64,000 nt of DNA, from contig NZ_CP107902.1 in the NCBI RefSeq assembly GCF_036013935.1, positions 2,761,001 to 2,825,000 of the forward strand, written 5' to 3'. Below, one piece after another: positions 1 through 12,543 of this stretch. Within the stretch, counting starts at the first letter, position 1. Every line of letters begins with the position of its first letter. The notes under the pieces were generated by a model that saw nothing but the letters and a program-made list of their open reading frames with translations, made no database searches and was not told the origin of the DNA. Source of the stretch: Streptomyces sp. NBC_00461. GTDB lineage: Bacteria > Actinomycetota > Actinomycetes > Streptomycetales > Streptomycetaceae. The position numbers and the translations under genes were made by a program.

Positions 1-4920
<4,920 letters not shown>

Positions 4921-4982
4921 AGGCGGGAACTCCTTGCGCGTACGGCTCTGTGGGTCCGACCCCGCGCGACCGTATCGCCAAC

Positions 4983-5024
4983 GCAAGGCTTACAGCAAGA
5001 GAGTTGAAACCCGTAGCAAGAACT
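4983..5024 (-). promoter_or_regulatory. Putative MalR operator cluster upstream of the pullulanase gene
   Basis: The GCAAG pentamer occurs three times here (4983, 4995, 5016). One copy lies in CTTACAGCAAG (4989-4999), which differs by one base from the CTTGCAGCAAG motif in front of the amylase gene and closely matches the motif in front of malE. The cluster is about 60-105 bases upstream of the GTG start. Control by the LacI-family MalR is inferred from the shared motif and the shared pathway. Confidence 0.5.
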
Positions 5025-5041
5025 TTCACGAAACTCCGCGG

Positions 5042-5081
5042 GGCGACGCCGGCCGACCGGCTGCCGTCGGCCGGCGTCGCC
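5042..5081. repeat. Perfect 16-bp inverted repeat between divergent genes
   Basis: GGCGACGCCGGCCGAC (5042-5057) is followed by an 8-base spacer and its exact reverse complement (5066-5081). The flanking genes are transcribed away from this point, so it is not an ordinary terminator of either. It may be a terminator left from rearrangement, a barrier between the two promoters, or a binding site. Confidence 0.75.
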
Positions 5082-5138
5082 TTGCGGGGTGCGCCGGATG
5101 AGGGAAGAGTGGCTGGTGTGGCCACACCGCCGGGCGCG

Positions 5139-5213
5139 GAGCAGCCCTTCCGGATCCGGCGCAGAGCAGCCCCTCCGGATCCCGCGTCGAGCAATCCCTC
5201 TGGATCTCCGATG
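5139..5213 (+). repeat. Three tandem 25-bp repeats running into a start codon
   Basis: Units begin at 5139, 5164 and 5189 with the pattern GAGCARYCCYTCYGGATC. The third copy ends at the ATG of the secreted protein gene at 5211, so the repeats form the expected ribosome-binding region and no clear Shine-Dalgarno sequence is visible there. Because 25 is not a multiple of three, loss or gain of a unit would not preserve an upstream reading frame. Confidence 0.7.
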
Positions 5214-6632
5214 GCCAGAAACACGCAGCGACAGCGACACGTCCTCCACCTGACCAGCGCGTCCGCCCTGGTCACGGCACTGGTGATGGCCGCGGGTCCC
5301 GTGGCCGCCCTGCCGGCGACCTCTGCCCGCGGCGCGGCGGGGACGGGCGTGCTCGCCCCCTCCGGGCTTCCGGCTCGCACGCCTCCGCCTTCGCCGCCGT
5401 CGCCTCCGGACACTCCGGACTCTCCGGGGCCCTCGACACCGCCCGGCCCGTCGACGCCGACCTCGCCGAAACCTCCGCCGTCGCCGCCGACGCCTCCCTC
5501 GACCGAGACCTCGCAAACGAGCGAGACGCCTGACACCGGCACGCCGTCGGGTGCGAGCAAGGCCGGCGCCCCGGCGGGCGCCGCCCTGAAGCAGCAGAAG
5601 GACGACGTCGGCAACGTGATGGCGGATCTGAACGAGAAGAAGCAGGACGTTCCCGATGGTCTGGTGCCGAGCGTGGAGCAGTTGAGCACCGTGTTGCGGG
5701 CGGTGAACGACGCCCGGACACCGCCGCAGGAGCGCGACGGTGCACTCAGAACCGCACGGCAGGTGGCCTCCGCGCTGGAGGTGATCAGCGATCCCGGTAC
5801 CCCTCAGGCGGCGCGGCGGCAGTTGACCGGCCTGGTGAGACAGCTGACCTCCACCCTGGATCTGGCGAACAGCCCCGGGACATCTCCCGAGGAGGGGCGC
5901 GTACTCACCTTGCTCGCGGACCGGTCGGCCTCCGCGCTACCGGCCTTCGGTGCCTCCGAGACGCCGCCGACTGTGGCCGCAAACCTGGCCCTCACCCTGC
6001 GGAACCTGTTGCCGGGGTCCGCGGAGGACGTCGCGGCGAACGCGAGCGTCCCGGCCCGGCTGAGGGAAAGCGTCGCGGCTGCGGTGCAGGCCGCGAGCGA
6101 CCCGAGGAACGGCGACGACGAGCGCAAAGGACTCGCACAGAGCGCACACGAGACCAGTTCGTCATGGAAGGATCACGGCGGCTCCGGGGCGTCGGACGAC
6201 AGGCGCCGGCTGGAGAAGCAGCTCAAGGAGGCGGCCGCCGCCCAGGGGCTGCCGGACGAACCGCTCGGCAAGGCGGCCGCGGCCTGCACCAACTCCCTCT
6301 TCGATCTGGTCTCGGACGCCACCCTCGCCAAAGAGCTGCGGAGCCTGACTCCCGACACCTGGAACAGCGAGGGGGTCCAGGATTTCTGGAAGTCCAGGGA
6401 AGAGGCGAACGACTCCCTGGACGTGTACGCCCAACTGCAGAACGACAAGGTCGACGACACCTCACTGGCGATCAGGCGGCTGATCCCCCGGCTCTCCGAC
6501 GCGGTATCGGCGGACGAACTCGTCTCGACCGTCGGCCCTCCGGCGCTGCACTGCCTGCAGGCGGCTCTGGAGCTCGACCAGGACGCGGGCGTCTCGTCGG
6601 GAAGCTGGGTCAGCGCGGCGGAGCAGATATAG
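5211..6632 (+). CDS. Secreted helical-repeat protein with proline-rich linker, function unknown
   Basis: This 473-residue protein is not one I can assign to a family. It begins with a basic N-terminus and a hydrophobic segment (about residues 10-34, cleavage probably after AALPATSA), which looks like a Sec signal. A Pro/Ser/Thr-rich linker follows (about 55-110), typical of wall-spanning regions. Residues 162-269 contain four adjacent 27-residue units beginning at 162, 189, 216 and 243, each with a helix, a turn resembling D-P-G-T-P and a second helix; a degenerate copy starts near 292. The C-terminal part is helical and has two cysteines (about 359 and 448) that could form a disulfide. The ATG was chosen because the signal peptide starts there, although the frame is open further upstream. 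It converges with and overlaps the next gene by 23 bases. Confidence 0.8.
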   Translation: MARNTQRQRHVLHLTSASALVTALVMAAGPVAALPATSARGAAGTGVLAPSGLPARTPPPSPPSPPDTPDSPGPSTPPGPSTPTSPKPPPSPPTPPSTETSQTSETPDTGTPSGASKAGAPAGAALKQQKDDVGNVMADLNEKKQDVPDGLVPSVEQLSTVLRAVNDARTPPQERDGALRTARQVASALEVISDPGTPQAARRQLTGLVRQLTSTLDLANSPGTSPEEGRVLTLLADRSASALPAFGASETPPTVAANLALTLRNLLPGSAEDVAANASVPARLRESVAAAVQAASDPRNGDDERKGLAQSAHETSSSWKDHGGSGASDDRRRLEKQLKEAAAAQGLPDEPLGKAAAACTNSLFDLVSDATLAKELRSLTPDTWNSEGVQDFWKSREEANDSLDVYAQLQNDKVDDTSLAIRRLIPRLSDAVSADELVSTVGPPALHCLQAALELDQDAGVSSGSWVSAAEQI

Positions 6633-8052
6633 ACCGCAGCAACTCAGCCACGGACACCTCGGCATCGGCGTAACGCGTCGTGATCCCGAACTTGTTCAGC
6701 TCTCGTCTCTCTTTCCTGTAATCGATCCATCCCCCCATGAAGTGGAACGAGGAGACGGAGTACACGGGAAGGGTGGCCGGAGACCAGAACGCCGTCACAT
6801 AGAGCGGTTTGCGGGTCACGTTGACGAGGTTGTTGTTGTGGTGCACCCTGCCGTGGTAAGCGAGCGTGGCCACGCGACATTCACTCGCCCGGCAGGAATA
6901 CCGGGGGTGCCGCCACGACTCGATCGGCCTGCTGAAATTCTCCACGTCGATCCGGCCCCGGTCCTTCCGCATGTAGGTGATCTGCAGATCAACGTGCAGG
7001 AGGTCGTACGGGACGTCTCGGGGGATCTCGAAGACGTGCTCCCTGGTGTCCTCCTGCCCGGCCGCGAGCACATCCCCGGGATCGTAGAACCGTCCCGTGC
7101 TCAGCCGGTGATAGGAAAGCCGATCGACGTGGCGTTCCGCCTCCTCCTCCTTCCCGAAGCTCTCCTTCCAGGCCTGCGCCGACGAATCCCCCCGCTCGGA
7201 ATACGTGGCAGTTCTGCCGTAGACGGAGAAGTCATTGATGATGACGTATACCGGGACCTCCCCGGTGTTCTTGACCGAGAGTTTCAGCGGGACCTGAGCG
7301 AAAGGGTGGGCACGGTCCGCCAGCGCCGTCCCGAATTCCGCCTCCAGTGTCAGACGCATGGGGGCCGTCGAGGGTTGGTACAGGGTGGAGTACGCGAGAC
7401 TGACAGTGGTCAGGAGAGCGGAAACGAAAACTCCCGCAGCGAATTTCCTGGGGTGCGGAAGTCCCTTCCAGGGTTTCTCCCGAACCAGCAGTCCGACCGC
7501 CCACAGCGACCAGCACCACAGAGGTATGAATGCCAGCAGATAGGGTGTGTACTCCTTTTCCTCCAGCCACAGCAGAATGAGCAGGCTGTCCGTGGCCAGC
7601 GCGATGAGGGCGCCGAGCAGAATGACGGCCCCGGACGTTCTGAACTCGTGCCGTCCCCAGTGGTCGAGCGAAAGCACCGCCGCCAGCCCTTGGACCACGC
7701 CGGACAGGACGAACAGGGCCCCCGTGACGCGCTGGGCGAACGTGAGGGCTCCGGAGGCGTCCGGCCATCCGATCATCGCGTTGAGGGCCATGGAAGCGAG
7801 CAGCCCGACCGTCATGACGACCATGGTCGCGCGACGCCTGAAGGCCCGGTCGGGCCAGGCACCGCTGTCCCCTCCGCGCCAGCACACGGCGGTGGGGTCC
7901 GCGACGTCCACGTCCGGGTGACCGAGGCGGTCCAGCAGGCTGCGCAGCTCACGCAGCGACCAGGCGCTGCCCACGGTGCGGCCGCCCAAGGTGACGCGGC
8001 GCAGGCCGCGGTCGTCCGGTGCCTCGACGACGACCCACGGGCGGATGCTCAT
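6610..8052 (-). CDS. Five-helix membrane protein with large C-terminal extracytoplasmic domain, function unknown
   Basis: The 480-residue product has a soluble N-terminal part (residues 1-73), five predicted membrane helices (about 75-95, 108-128, 141-163, 171-190 and 204-225) and a 250-residue hydrophilic tail. The RRR just before helix 1 puts the N-terminus inside, so after five crossings the tail lies outside the membrane. The tail contains the pattern LKLSVKNTGEVPVYVIIND, which suggests a beta-sandwich. The ATG was taken because the frame above it is only the shadow of the amylase gene; no strong ribosome site is seen. By eye the DNA is less GC-rich than its neighbours, consistent with acquisition. 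It may act with the secreted protein encoded opposite, with which it overlaps tail to tail; this is a guess from position. Confidence 0.8.
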   Translation of the reverse strand: MSIRPWVVVEAPDDRGLRRVTLGGRTVGSAWSLRELRSLLDRLGHPDVDVADPTAVCWRGGDSGAWPDRAFRRRATMVVMTVGLLASMALNAMIGWPDASGALTFAQRVTGALFVLSGVVQGLAAVLSLDHWGRHEFRTSGAVILLGALIALATDSLLILLWLEEKEYTPYLLAFIPLWCWSLWAVGLLVREKPWKGLPHPRKFAAGVFVSALLTTVSLAYSTLYQPSTAPMRLTLEAEFGTALADRAHPFAQVPLKLSVKNTGEVPVYVIINDFSVYGRTATYSERGDSSAQAWKESFGKEEEAERHVDRLSYHRLSTGRFYDPGDVLAAGQEDTREHVFEIPRDVPYDLLHVDLQITYMRKDRGRIDVENFSRPIESWRHPRYSCRASECRVATLAYHGRVHHNNNLVNVTRKPLYVTAFWSPATLPVYSVSSFHFMGGWIDYRKERRELNKFGITTRYADAEVSVAELLRSISAPPR

Positions 8053-8171
8053 GGGGCCAGCGTCGGCCCCGGGCCAGGTCGCACGCATGCGGGACTGCTC
8101 CGCTTGGCAGCGCCCGTCACCCGGCCCCGGCGCCAAGGTGCACGCAGCCGGGGGCCGGACCGTGGGCAGGC

Positions 8172-9548
8172 TCAGCAGGTCGTCCTGCCCGCGTAGACGG
8201 CGAGGGCGGTGTTGGAGCCGAGGGTGGCGGTGAGCTGGCCGGAGCTGTTGACCGTCACCGGCGTGTCGTTCTGGACGTTGCAGTACGTCCCGGCCGGGAG
8301 GGACGTCTGGTAGGTGCGGGTCAGGCTGCCGGACTCGTGGTTGATGGCGACGTAGCCCTTGCTGCCCCGCCCGAAGGCGATCGCGTCGCCGCCGTTGTCC
8401 CACCAGTTCGTCACCGACTCACCGCGCACGGCGTTCCGGAAGGCGACCATGCGGATGATCTCGGGCCAGGCGTGCTGACACTTCCAGCCGTCCTGCCAAC
8501 AGGCGTTCACCTGACCGCCGTTGGGAGGTCCGGCGTCCGTGTCGGACCACTCGTAGCCGGAGTTGATGTCCGGGGCGCCGTAGGGGTAGGCGAGCATGAA
8601 GACGTTGGCCAGCGTGTAGTTGGCGCCGTCCTTGTAGTTGAGGGTCGACCCGTTGCGCTCGGTGTCGTGGTTGTCGACGAAGACTCCGGCCACCGAGCTG
8701 TTCATGTAGCCCCAGCCCTCGCCGTAGTTCTTCAGGTAGGCGAGGTTCTCGTTGTTGAAGACCCGCTTGAGGTCGTACGCGTAGCGGAACTCCTGGACGT
8801 CGCCGTTGCCCGTGTACTCGGTGGGCTGGACGGCCTCGCCTGCGCCGTAGATGACTTCTTGCTTCCAGTACACCGACGGGTTGCTGAGCCGGGACTTGAT
8901 GTTGGCGAGGTCGGCCGCGGGGATGTGCTTGGCCGCGTCGATGCGGAAGCCGTCGGCGCCGTAGCCGAGCAGGGAGTTCATGTAGCCGGCGATGGTGGCG
9001 CGGACGTACTCCTCGCCCGTGTCCAGGTCGGCGAGGCCGACGAGTTCGCAGTTCTGGACGTTGGCGCGGTTGGTGTAGTCGCCGACCGTGGAGGTGCAGT
9101 CGTCCATGTCGGCCGAGGAGTACAGGCCGGGGTAGTTGTACTTCGTGTACGACGAGCCGCCGGTGCCGGTGCCGCTGCCCGCCGACATGTGGTTGATGAC
9201 GGTGTCGACGACGACCTTCACACCGGCCGCGTGACACGTGCTGATCATGTTCTTGAAGGCCGTCGCGTCACCGAGCCGGCCCGCGATCTTGTAGCTCACC
9301 GGCTGGTACGAGGTCCACCACTGTGAGCCCTGTATGTGCTCCGCGGGTGGACTGACCTGGACGTAGCCGTAGCCCGCGGGGCCGAGCGTGTTGGTGCACT
9401 CCTTGGCGACCGAGGCGAACTTCCACTCGAAGAGGACGGCGGTGACGTCCTTGGTGCCGGGCGGGGAGGCGGACGCCGTGGTGGGGGACATGACGGCTGA
9501 CGCTGCGGCGAGTGCGAGGGCCGCGGAAACGTATCTACGGGGTGCCAT
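8172..9548 (-). CDS. amy: Secreted alpha-amylase (GH13)
   Basis: This enzyme hydrolyses internal alpha-1,4 bonds of starch outside the cell. It is 458 residues long, with a signal peptide of about 28 residues ending at ASA. GH13 motifs are DTVINHMSA (region I), [10 protein letters not shown] (nucleophile Asp), a WKQEVIY Glu and [11 protein letters not shown] (transition-state Asp). The last residues, ending in Cys, close domain C, and the stop follows at once: the C-terminal starch-binding module (CBM20) found in many longer Streptomyces amylases is absent. The start is confirmed by AAGGAG upstream. MalR-like sites lie about 30-55 bases upstream of the start, so maltose induction is likely. 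Confidence 0.95.
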   Translation of the reverse strand: MAPRRYVSAALALAAASAVMSPTTASASPPGTKDVTAVLFEWKFASVAKECTNTLGPAGYGYVQVSPPAEHIQGSQWWTSYQPVSYKIAGRLGDATAFKNMISTCHAAGVKVVVDTVINHMSAGSGTGTGGSSYTKYNYPGLYSSADMDDCTSTVGDYTNRANVQNCELVGLADLDTGEEYVRATIAGYMNSLLGYGADGFRIDAAKHIPAADLANIKSRLSNPSVYWKQEVIYGAGEAVQPTEYTGNGDVQEFRYAYDLKRVFNNENLAYLKNYGEGWGYMNSSVAGVFVDNHDTERNGSTLNYKDGANYTLANVFMLAYPYGAPDINSGYEWSDTDAGPPNGGQVNACWQDGWKCQHAWPEIIRMVAFRNAVRGESVTNWWDNGGDAIAFGRGSKGYVAINHESGSLTRTYQTSLPAGTYCNVQNDTPVTVNSSGQLTATLGSNTALAVYAGRTTC

Positions 9549-9575
9549 GTGGGGGCTCCTTCACCGTTGAAGGTT

Positions 9576-9602
9576 CTTGCTGCAAGTTTTCAACCAACTT
9601 GC
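9576..9602 (-). promoter_or_regulatory. Putative MalR operator upstream of the amylase gene
   Basis: On the gene's strand CTTGCAGCAAG appears at 9586-9576 as a near-perfect dyad, with a further GCAAG half-site at 9602-9598. The same 11-mer precedes the pullulanase and malE genes. Binding by MalR is inferred. Confidence 0.55.
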
Positions 9603-9620
9603 GGTGACGGAGATGTTAAA

Positions 9621-9648
9621 GGCCCGCTGCCTGAAAAGGCAGCGGGCC
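9621..9648 (-). terminator. Intrinsic terminator of the alpha-glucosidase gene
   Basis: The 11-base arm GGCCCGCTGCC pairs perfectly with GGCAGCGGGCC across a six-base loop. It starts 23 bases after the aglA stop codon, and the T-rich TTTAACATCT follows on the minus strand. It separates the mal transport operon transcript from the amylase gene. Confidence 0.85.
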
Positions 9649-9671
9649 GTGTGAAGTTGATGCAAGAAACT

Positions 9672-11405
9672 TCAGGGGCAGGTGGTGAACCACACCGTCG
9701 TGTCCGCCGGCACCTTCGCCTCACCGTCGGCCTCGGTCACCTCGCCGCTGGTGAGCAGGACGCGACCGTACGCGGGAGTCGTCACGGATTCCCCGCCGGT
9801 GTTGGTGACGCACACGAAGTCCCCGCGCCGGAAGGCGAGTACGCCCTCGGGAGCGCGCAGCCACTCCACCGCGTCGCCCGCGCCCAGGTCGGGCTGCTCG
9901 CGGCGGGCCGCGAAGGCGGAGCGGTACAGCTCCAGGGTCGAGCCCGGCACGCCGTCCTGCGCCTCGACGCTCAACTCGCCCCAGCTCTCCGGCTGCGGCA
10001 GCCAGCTGCCGCCGCTGCCGAAGCCGTACGACGATCCCTCACGCGTCCACGGGATGGGCACCCGGCAGCCGTCGCGGAAGCCGTCCTGGCCGGCGCCGCG
10101 GAAGTACGCCGGGTCCTGCCGGACCTCGTCCGCGAGGTCGACGACGTCCGGCAGGCCGAGTTCCTCGCCCTGGTAGACGTACGCGGATCCGGGCAGCGCC
10201 AGCAGGAGCAGCGTCGCGGCCCTCGCGCGCCTCAGCCCCAGCTCACGGTCGCCCGCCGTACGGATCTGGGTGCCAAGACCCGGCGGGTTGGCGAAGCGGG
10301 TGGCGTGGCGGGTGACGTCGTGGTTGGACAGGACCCAGGTGGCGGGGGCGCCGACCGGGCGCATCGCGTCCAGTGTGCGGTCGACGACCTCGCGGAGCTC
10401 GGCGGCGTCCCAGTCGGTGCTCAGGTACTGGAAGTTGAAGGCTTGGTGGAGCTCGTCGGGGCGGACGTAGTTCGCCGTGCGCTCGATGGTCGGCGTCCAG
10501 GCCTCCGCCACGAAGATGCGCCCGCCCGTCTCCCGCCCCCGCCCTTCCGAGGAAGGCCCTTCGGGCCCTTCTTGATTTCCGGAGTACTCGTCGAGGATGA
10601 GCCGCCACTGGCGGTAGATCTCGTGCACGCCGTCCTGGTCGAAGAACGGCATGACATCGTTGCCCAGCAGCTTCAACTGTTCGTGGGAACCGAGGTCGGG
10701 CAGGCCCTCTGCCTTCACCAGGCCGTGGGCCACGTCGATGCGGAAGCCGTCCACGCCGATGTCGAGCCAGAAGCGCAGGATCGAGCGGAACTCGTCGCCG
10801 ACGGCCGGGTGCTCCCAGTTGAAGTCGGGCTGCTCGGGGGCGAACAGGTGGAGGTACCACTGCCCGGGGGTGCCGTCCGGCTCGGTGACCCGCGTCCACG
10901 CCGGGCCGCCGAAGATCGACTCCCAGTCGTTGGGCGGGAGTTCGCCGCTCGCGCCCTTGCCGGGCCGGAAGTGGTAGCGGTCGCGGAGGGGGGAGCCCGG
11001 GCCCTCGCGCAGGGCCCGCTTGAACCACTCGTGCTGGTCGGAGGAGTGGTTGGGCACGAGGTCGACGATGATCCTCAAGGCCAGCTCGTGGGCGTCGCGG
11101 ATCAGCGCGTCCGCGTCGAGGAGGCTGCCGAACATGGGGTCTACGGCCCGGTAGTCGGCGACGTCGTAGCCGGCGTCGGCCTGCGGGGAGGCGTAGAACG
11201 GGCTCAGCCACACGGCGTCCACGCCGAGGTCGCGCAGATACGGGAGTCGGGAGCGTACGCCTTCCAGATCACCCATGCCGTCGCCGTTGCTGTCGGCGAA
11301 GCTGCGCGGATAGACCTGGTAGATCACCGCGTCCCGCCACCAGTCGCTGCGCCTGGCTTTGGCGGGGGTGAGGGCCGGGGCGATGACAGAGTGCTGCTGG
11401 CTCAT
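9672..11405 (-). CDS. aglA: Intracellular alpha-glucosidase (GH13)
   Basis: This cytoplasmic enzyme cleaves imported maltose and maltodextrins to glucose. It has 577 residues and no signal peptide. Visible motifs are DLVPNHSSDQHEW (region I), GVDGFRIDVAHG (nucleophile Asp), FVAEAW (acid/base Glu) and LSNHDVTRH (third acid). It is the last gene of the malEFG direction, 219 bases after malG, with a dispersed repeat element in the gap. A stretch of about 19 residues rich in Gly, Glu and Ser just before the FVAEAW strand looks like an in-frame insertion encoded by a hairpin-rich piece of DNA. The protein is otherwise complete and is probably active, because the extra residues fall in a loop. Confidence 0.93.
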   Translation of the reverse strand: MSQQHSVIAPALTPAKARRSDWWRDAVIYQVYPRSFADSNGDGMGDLEGVRSRLPYLRDLGVDAVWLSPFYASPQADAGYDVADYRAVDPMFGSLLDADALIRDAHELALRIIVDLVPNHSSDQHEWFKRALREGPGSPLRDRYHFRPGKGASGELPPNDWESIFGGPAWTRVTEPDGTPGQWYLHLFAPEQPDFNWEHPAVGDEFRSILRFWLDIGVDGFRIDVAHGLVKAEGLPDLGSHEQLKLLGNDVMPFFDQDGVHEIYRQWRLILDEYSGNQEGPEGPSSEGRGRETGGRIFVAEAWTPTIERTANYVRPDELHQAFNFQYLSTDWDAAELREVVDRTLDAMRPVGAPATWVLSNHDVTRHATRFANPPGLGTQIRTAGDRELGLRRARAATLLLLALPGSAYVYQGEELGLPDVVDLADEVRQDPAYFRGAGQDGFRDGCRVPIPWTREGSSYGFGSGGSWLPQPESWGELSVEAQDGVPGSTLELYRSAFAARREQPDLGAGDAVEWLRAPEGVLAFRRGDFVCVTNTGGESVTTPAYGRVLLTSGEVTEADGEAKVPADTTVWFTTCP

Positions 11406-11510
11406 GGCGTCCTATACGTAACGGAGTCATCGGGTCAGTGGTGGATACGACGGCGGGTGACGAGGCGGCCGCGATGTCAGCGGGGTCGGATGGACACCGC
11501 GGCCGCCACC

Positions 11511-11600
11511 CGCGCCCCCAAAGGGGCGCGGGGCTCTGTTGAATTTGCGGCTACCGCCGCGTGGGCGCGACCAGCCACGACGCCGCCGCAGACAGACAAC
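11511..11600. repeat. Dispersed intergenic repeat, family 1 (malG-aglA gap)
   Basis: This stretch contains a CCCC-AAA-GGGG type small hairpin followed by GGGGCGCGGGG and GCGACCAGCCACGACG. A related copy in the opposite orientation occurs at 17363-17401. It is non-coding and hairpin-prone, and could lower expression of aglA relative to malG. Confidence 0.6.
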
Positions 11601-11624
11601 GGCCCATCGCGGCTCAACCGGCGG

Positions 11625-12530
11625 TCAGCCCTTCGTGCCGCCCGCGGTGAGCCCGGTCACCAGGTTCTTCTGCACGAGATAGAAGAACGCGGAGACGGGT
11701 ATCGCGATCAGCACCGCCGTGGCGGCCATCAGGTTGCGCTGGGCGTCGTGCTCGCTGACGAAGGTCTGCAGGCCGACCGCGAAGGTGTACTTCGTGTCGG
11801 ACAGCATGAACGTCGACGCGAAGGCGACCTCGCCGAAGGCCGTGAGGAAGCTGTAGAAGGCGGCGACCGCCAGGCCCGGCTTGGCGAGCGGCAGGATCAG
11901 TCGCGCGAACGTGCCGAAGGGGGTCAGCCCGTCGACGCGTCCCGCCTCGTCGATCTCGAACGGGATGGTGTCGAAGTAGCCCTTGAGCAGCCACGCGCAG
12001 TAGGGCACGGCTGTCGAGCAGTAGACGAGGACGAGTCCAAGGTAACTGTCGATGAGCTGCAGGTCCGACAGGATCTGGTACATCGGCACCATGAGTACGG
12101 CTACCGGGAACATCTGCGTGACCAGCAGCACCCACATGAACTTCCGGTAACCCGGGAAGCGCATCCGGGAGACCGCGTATCCGGTGGTGGCCGCGATCAG
12201 GACGCCGATGACCGTCGTACCCAGCGAGACGATCAGCGAGCTCTTCAGCCAGTCGAAGAACTCGGTGTGCTGCAGCACGAACGAGTAGTTGGAGAACGAC
12301 ATCTTGGACCAGATGCCGCCGGGGTGGAGATAGTCGTCCTTGTCCGGGCCGAGGGACAGATAGATCAGCCAGGCCACCGGGAAGAAGGCGATCAGGCTCG
12401 CGACGATCAGGATGCCGTGCGAGGTGAGGGAGCCGGCCAGGCTCTTGTCACCGCGGCGCCGGACCCTGCCGGGGCTGACGGGGCTCTGCTCGCTCACCGC
12501 GGCCGAGGTCTCGACGGTGGTCGTACTCAT
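11625..12530 (-). CDS. malG: Maltose/maltodextrin ABC transporter permease MalG
   Basis: MalG forms half of the membrane channel of the maltodextrin importer. It has 301 residues and six predicted helices. The EAA loop that contacts the ATPase reads EAGRVDGLTPFGTFARL followed by ILPLAKPG. The ATG at 12530 is preceded by AGGAG with normal spacing and is chosen over an upstream in-frame start that would lie inside malF. Only 13 bases separate it from malF. No ATPase gene follows, so the multi-importer ATPase MsiK is presumably supplied from elsewhere in the genome. Confidence 0.94.
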   Translation of the reverse strand: MSTTTVETSAAVSEQSPVSPGRVRRRGDKSLAGSLTSHGILIVASLIAFFPVAWLIYLSLGPDKDDYLHPGGIWSKMSFSNYSFVLQHTEFFDWLKSSLIVSLGTTVIGVLIAATTGYAVSRMRFPGYRKFMWVLLVTQMFPVAVLMVPMYQILSDLQLIDSYLGLVLVYCSTAVPYCAWLLKGYFDTIPFEIDEAGRVDGLTPFGTFARLILPLAKPGLAVAAFYSFLTAFGEVAFASTFMLSDTKYTFAVGLQTFVSEHDAQRNLMAATAVLIAIPVSAFFYLVQKNLVTGLTAGGTKG

Positions 12531-12543
12531 GGGAACTCCTGCC

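Noticed and set aside
4950..5210. N-terminal extension of the secreted protein
   Set aside because: The frame is open, but a signal peptide begins at the ATG at 5211 and the upstream codons include operator and repeat DNA.
8053..8403. N-terminal extension of the five-helix membrane protein
   Set aside because: The upstream codons overlap the 3' end of the amylase gene in another frame and show only its shadow composition.
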